Part shown: positions 45,003-46,063 of the stretch, in pieces
How the letters are laid out: every line of letters starts with the position of its first letter
Numbering within the stretch: the stretch's first letter is position 1
Source: Bacillus sp. ISL-55
GTDB lineage: Bacteria > Bacillota > Bacilli > Bacillales > Cytobacillaceae
Length of the DNA stretch: 46,063 nt
Direction of reading: 5' to 3'
NCBI RefSeq assembly: GCF_018613155.1
Contig: NZ_JAGGQU010000025.1
Coordinates: 1-46,063 of the forward strand
The notes under the pieces: generated by a model
Told to the model about the DNA's origin: nothing
Seen by the model: the letters and a program-made list of their open reading frames with translations, nothing else
Databases searched by the model: none
Position numbers and translations under genes: made by a program

Positions 45003-45455
45003 TTAAAAAATCTCCTTACACAGTTCTTCATAACGATTGCCCTTTGGCTCAGCAACGATCCTTCTAGCACCATTATCATCTAGATATAATTGAAGGAGCA
45101 AAAGCTCTTTAGGCAATTGGGCTTTAATTAAGTGCGCCCATTCAACAACCGTCACACCAGTACCTTCAAAGTATTCTTCAAAACCAAGATCTTCAAACGC
45201 ATCTTCAACACGATAGACATCCATATGATATAACGGAAGACGTCCCTGGTACTCCTTTATAATTGTAAAAGTTGGACTGTTTACATTTCTGGTGATTCCC
45301 AATCCTTCTGCAAGGCCTTTTGTAAAAGTCGTCTTTCCTGCACCTAAATCCCCTTCAAGGGCAATTACATCTCCCGCTTGAAGAAGATTCCCCAGCCTCT
45401 TCGCAAAATTCTTTGTCTCTTCCGGCTGCCTTGATATGAATTGATAACTCGCCAT
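45003..45455 (-). CDS. tsaE: tRNA t6A biosynthesis ATPase TsaE
   Basis: TsaE is the ATPase that drives the TsaB-TsaD complex. The 150 residues show Walker A GDLGAGKT at 35-42, SPTF at 60-63, HMDVYR at 77-82 and VEWA at 104-107. ATG 45455 has AGGTGG six bases upstream; a GTG six codons before it has none. First gene of tsaE-tsaB-rimI-tsaD; thiL, its usual upstream neighbour in B. subtilis, is replaced here by the tRNA/rrn unit. Confidence 0.96.
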   Translation of the reverse strand: MASYQFISRQPEETKNFAKRLGNLLQAGDVIALEGDLGAGKTTFTKGLAEGLGITRNVNSPTFTIIKEYQGRLPLYHMDVYRVEDAFEDLGFEEYFEGTGVTVVEWAHLIKAQLPKELLLLQLYLDDNGARRIVAEPKGNRYEELCKEIF

Positions 45456-45495
45456 ATATTTCCACCTAACCAACAGTCGATTTTATAATACAAAA

Positions 45496-45519
45496 ATCCT
45501 TAGGATGTCTCCTAAGGAT
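45496..45519 (-). terminator. Hairpin between tRNA-Asp and tsaE
   Basis: CCTTAGGA pairs with TCCTAAGG around GACA and is followed by ATTTTTG on the minus strand. It is a second barrier between the rrn transcript and tsaE. Confidence 0.6.
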
Positions 45520-45596
45520 GAGGATACTATATGTAGTTTACACGATTTAAGCAGGACGGGCAAAAAAAGCAGCCAATTTTCGTTGTTTTTAAGCAA

Positions 45597-45621
45597 TAAA
45601 AAAAACGAAACCGTGTTTCGT
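45597..45621 (-). terminator. Terminator of the rrn-tRNA transcript
   Basis: ACGAAAC-ACG-GTTTCGT followed by TTTTTTTATT on the minus strand, 27 bp after tRNA-Asp. Confidence 0.85.
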
Positions 45622-45647
45622 CCTGATAATCTATCAATTTATGAAAA

Positions 45648-45723
45648 TGGCGGTCCCGACCGGGATCGAACCGGCGATCTCCTGCGTGACAGGCAGGCAT
45701 GTTAACCGCTACACCACGGGACC
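45648..45723 (-). tRNA. tRNA-Asp (GTC)
   Basis: A 76-nt cloverleaf on the minus strand: acceptor GGTCCCG pairs with CGGGACC, anticodon loop CTGTCAC with GTC, T-loop GGTTCGATCC, and an encoded 3' CCA (45648-45650). Part of the rrn-linked tRNA pair. Confidence 0.96.
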
Positions 45724-45747
45724 AATATGTATAAAAAAGATGGATTA

Positions 45748-45821
<74 letters not shown>

Positions 45822-45861
45822 TCGATAATAATAAAAACTAATCCATTAAGTTTTTCAAACA

Positions 45862-45977
<116 letters not shown>

Positions 45978-46063
45978 CTATTTTTTAAAGACAATAATTA
46001 TTGTATCATCTTTAAATTAATTTTGCAAGAGAAAAATTTCATTCCCTCAAAACTAGATAATGT

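Overview
The window looks like chromosome of a low-GC Gram-positive spore-former of the family Bacillaceae, perhaps a Mesobacillus/Cytobacillus-type Bacillus. The evidence is strong AGGAGG-type ribosome binding sites, frequent TTG/GTG starts, a CIRCE-controlled groESL, guanine riboswitches, a GlcT/ptsG antitermination unit, and gene order that follows the Bacillus subtilis guaA-pbuG and ydiB-groEL neighbourhoods. The genus is a guess.

Layout. Both edges are rRNA operons read on the minus strand. The right edge holds 5S rRNA, tRNA-fMet and tRNA-Asp with a terminator. The left edge holds the tandem promoters and boxA leader of the next rrn operon, whose 16S lies outside. Between them: (1) 276-4834, glucose PTS (glcT-ptsG) and the purine permease pbuG with a guanine riboswitch; (2) 5145-11354, guaA under a second, diverged guanine-type riboswitch, then a MoxR/DUF58/transglutaminase operon; (3) 11.6-28.2 kb, a mixed region with a secreted lipase, an orphan substrate-binding lipoprotein, a BCCT transporter, an ECF S component, a MerR/coiled-coil protein, LtaS, a SIR2 protein, HelD, and SulP transporters with a universal stress protein; (4) 28.4-34.8 kb, the most accessory part, with an apparently stop-interrupted methyltransferase, a run of four tiny genes (two of them zinc-knuckle microproteins), a YuzF-like protein with a manganese catalase, a two-gene fluoride channel, a phosphatase-like protein lacking its catalytic cysteine, and two small secreted proteins; (5) 35.0-45.5 kb, the conserved groESL / rex-moaC / ABC-F / tsaD-rimI-tsaB-tsaE block.

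How genes work together. GlcT relieves a terminator ahead of ptsG when glucose is present. Guanine shuts both its uptake (pbuG) and GMP synthesis (guaA) through two riboswitches. tsaE-tsaB-rimI-tsaD is a translationally coupled operon for the tRNA t6A modification. groES-groEL is repressed by HrcA through CIRCE. The yeaC-yeaD-yebA-type genes form a coupled MoxR/DUF58/transglutaminase unit.

The most notable non-coding structures are: a pair of ~190-bp MITE-like elements (21714-21910 and 31971-32153) with 14-bp imperfect terminal inverted repeats and 8-bp target duplications; a DnaA-box cluster beside a seven-unit, 20-bp AT-rich tandem array (42381-42832); and a structured dispersed repeat (33165-33291, with an internally deleted copy at 26549-26601). 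All calls come from reading the sequence; no database search was run.
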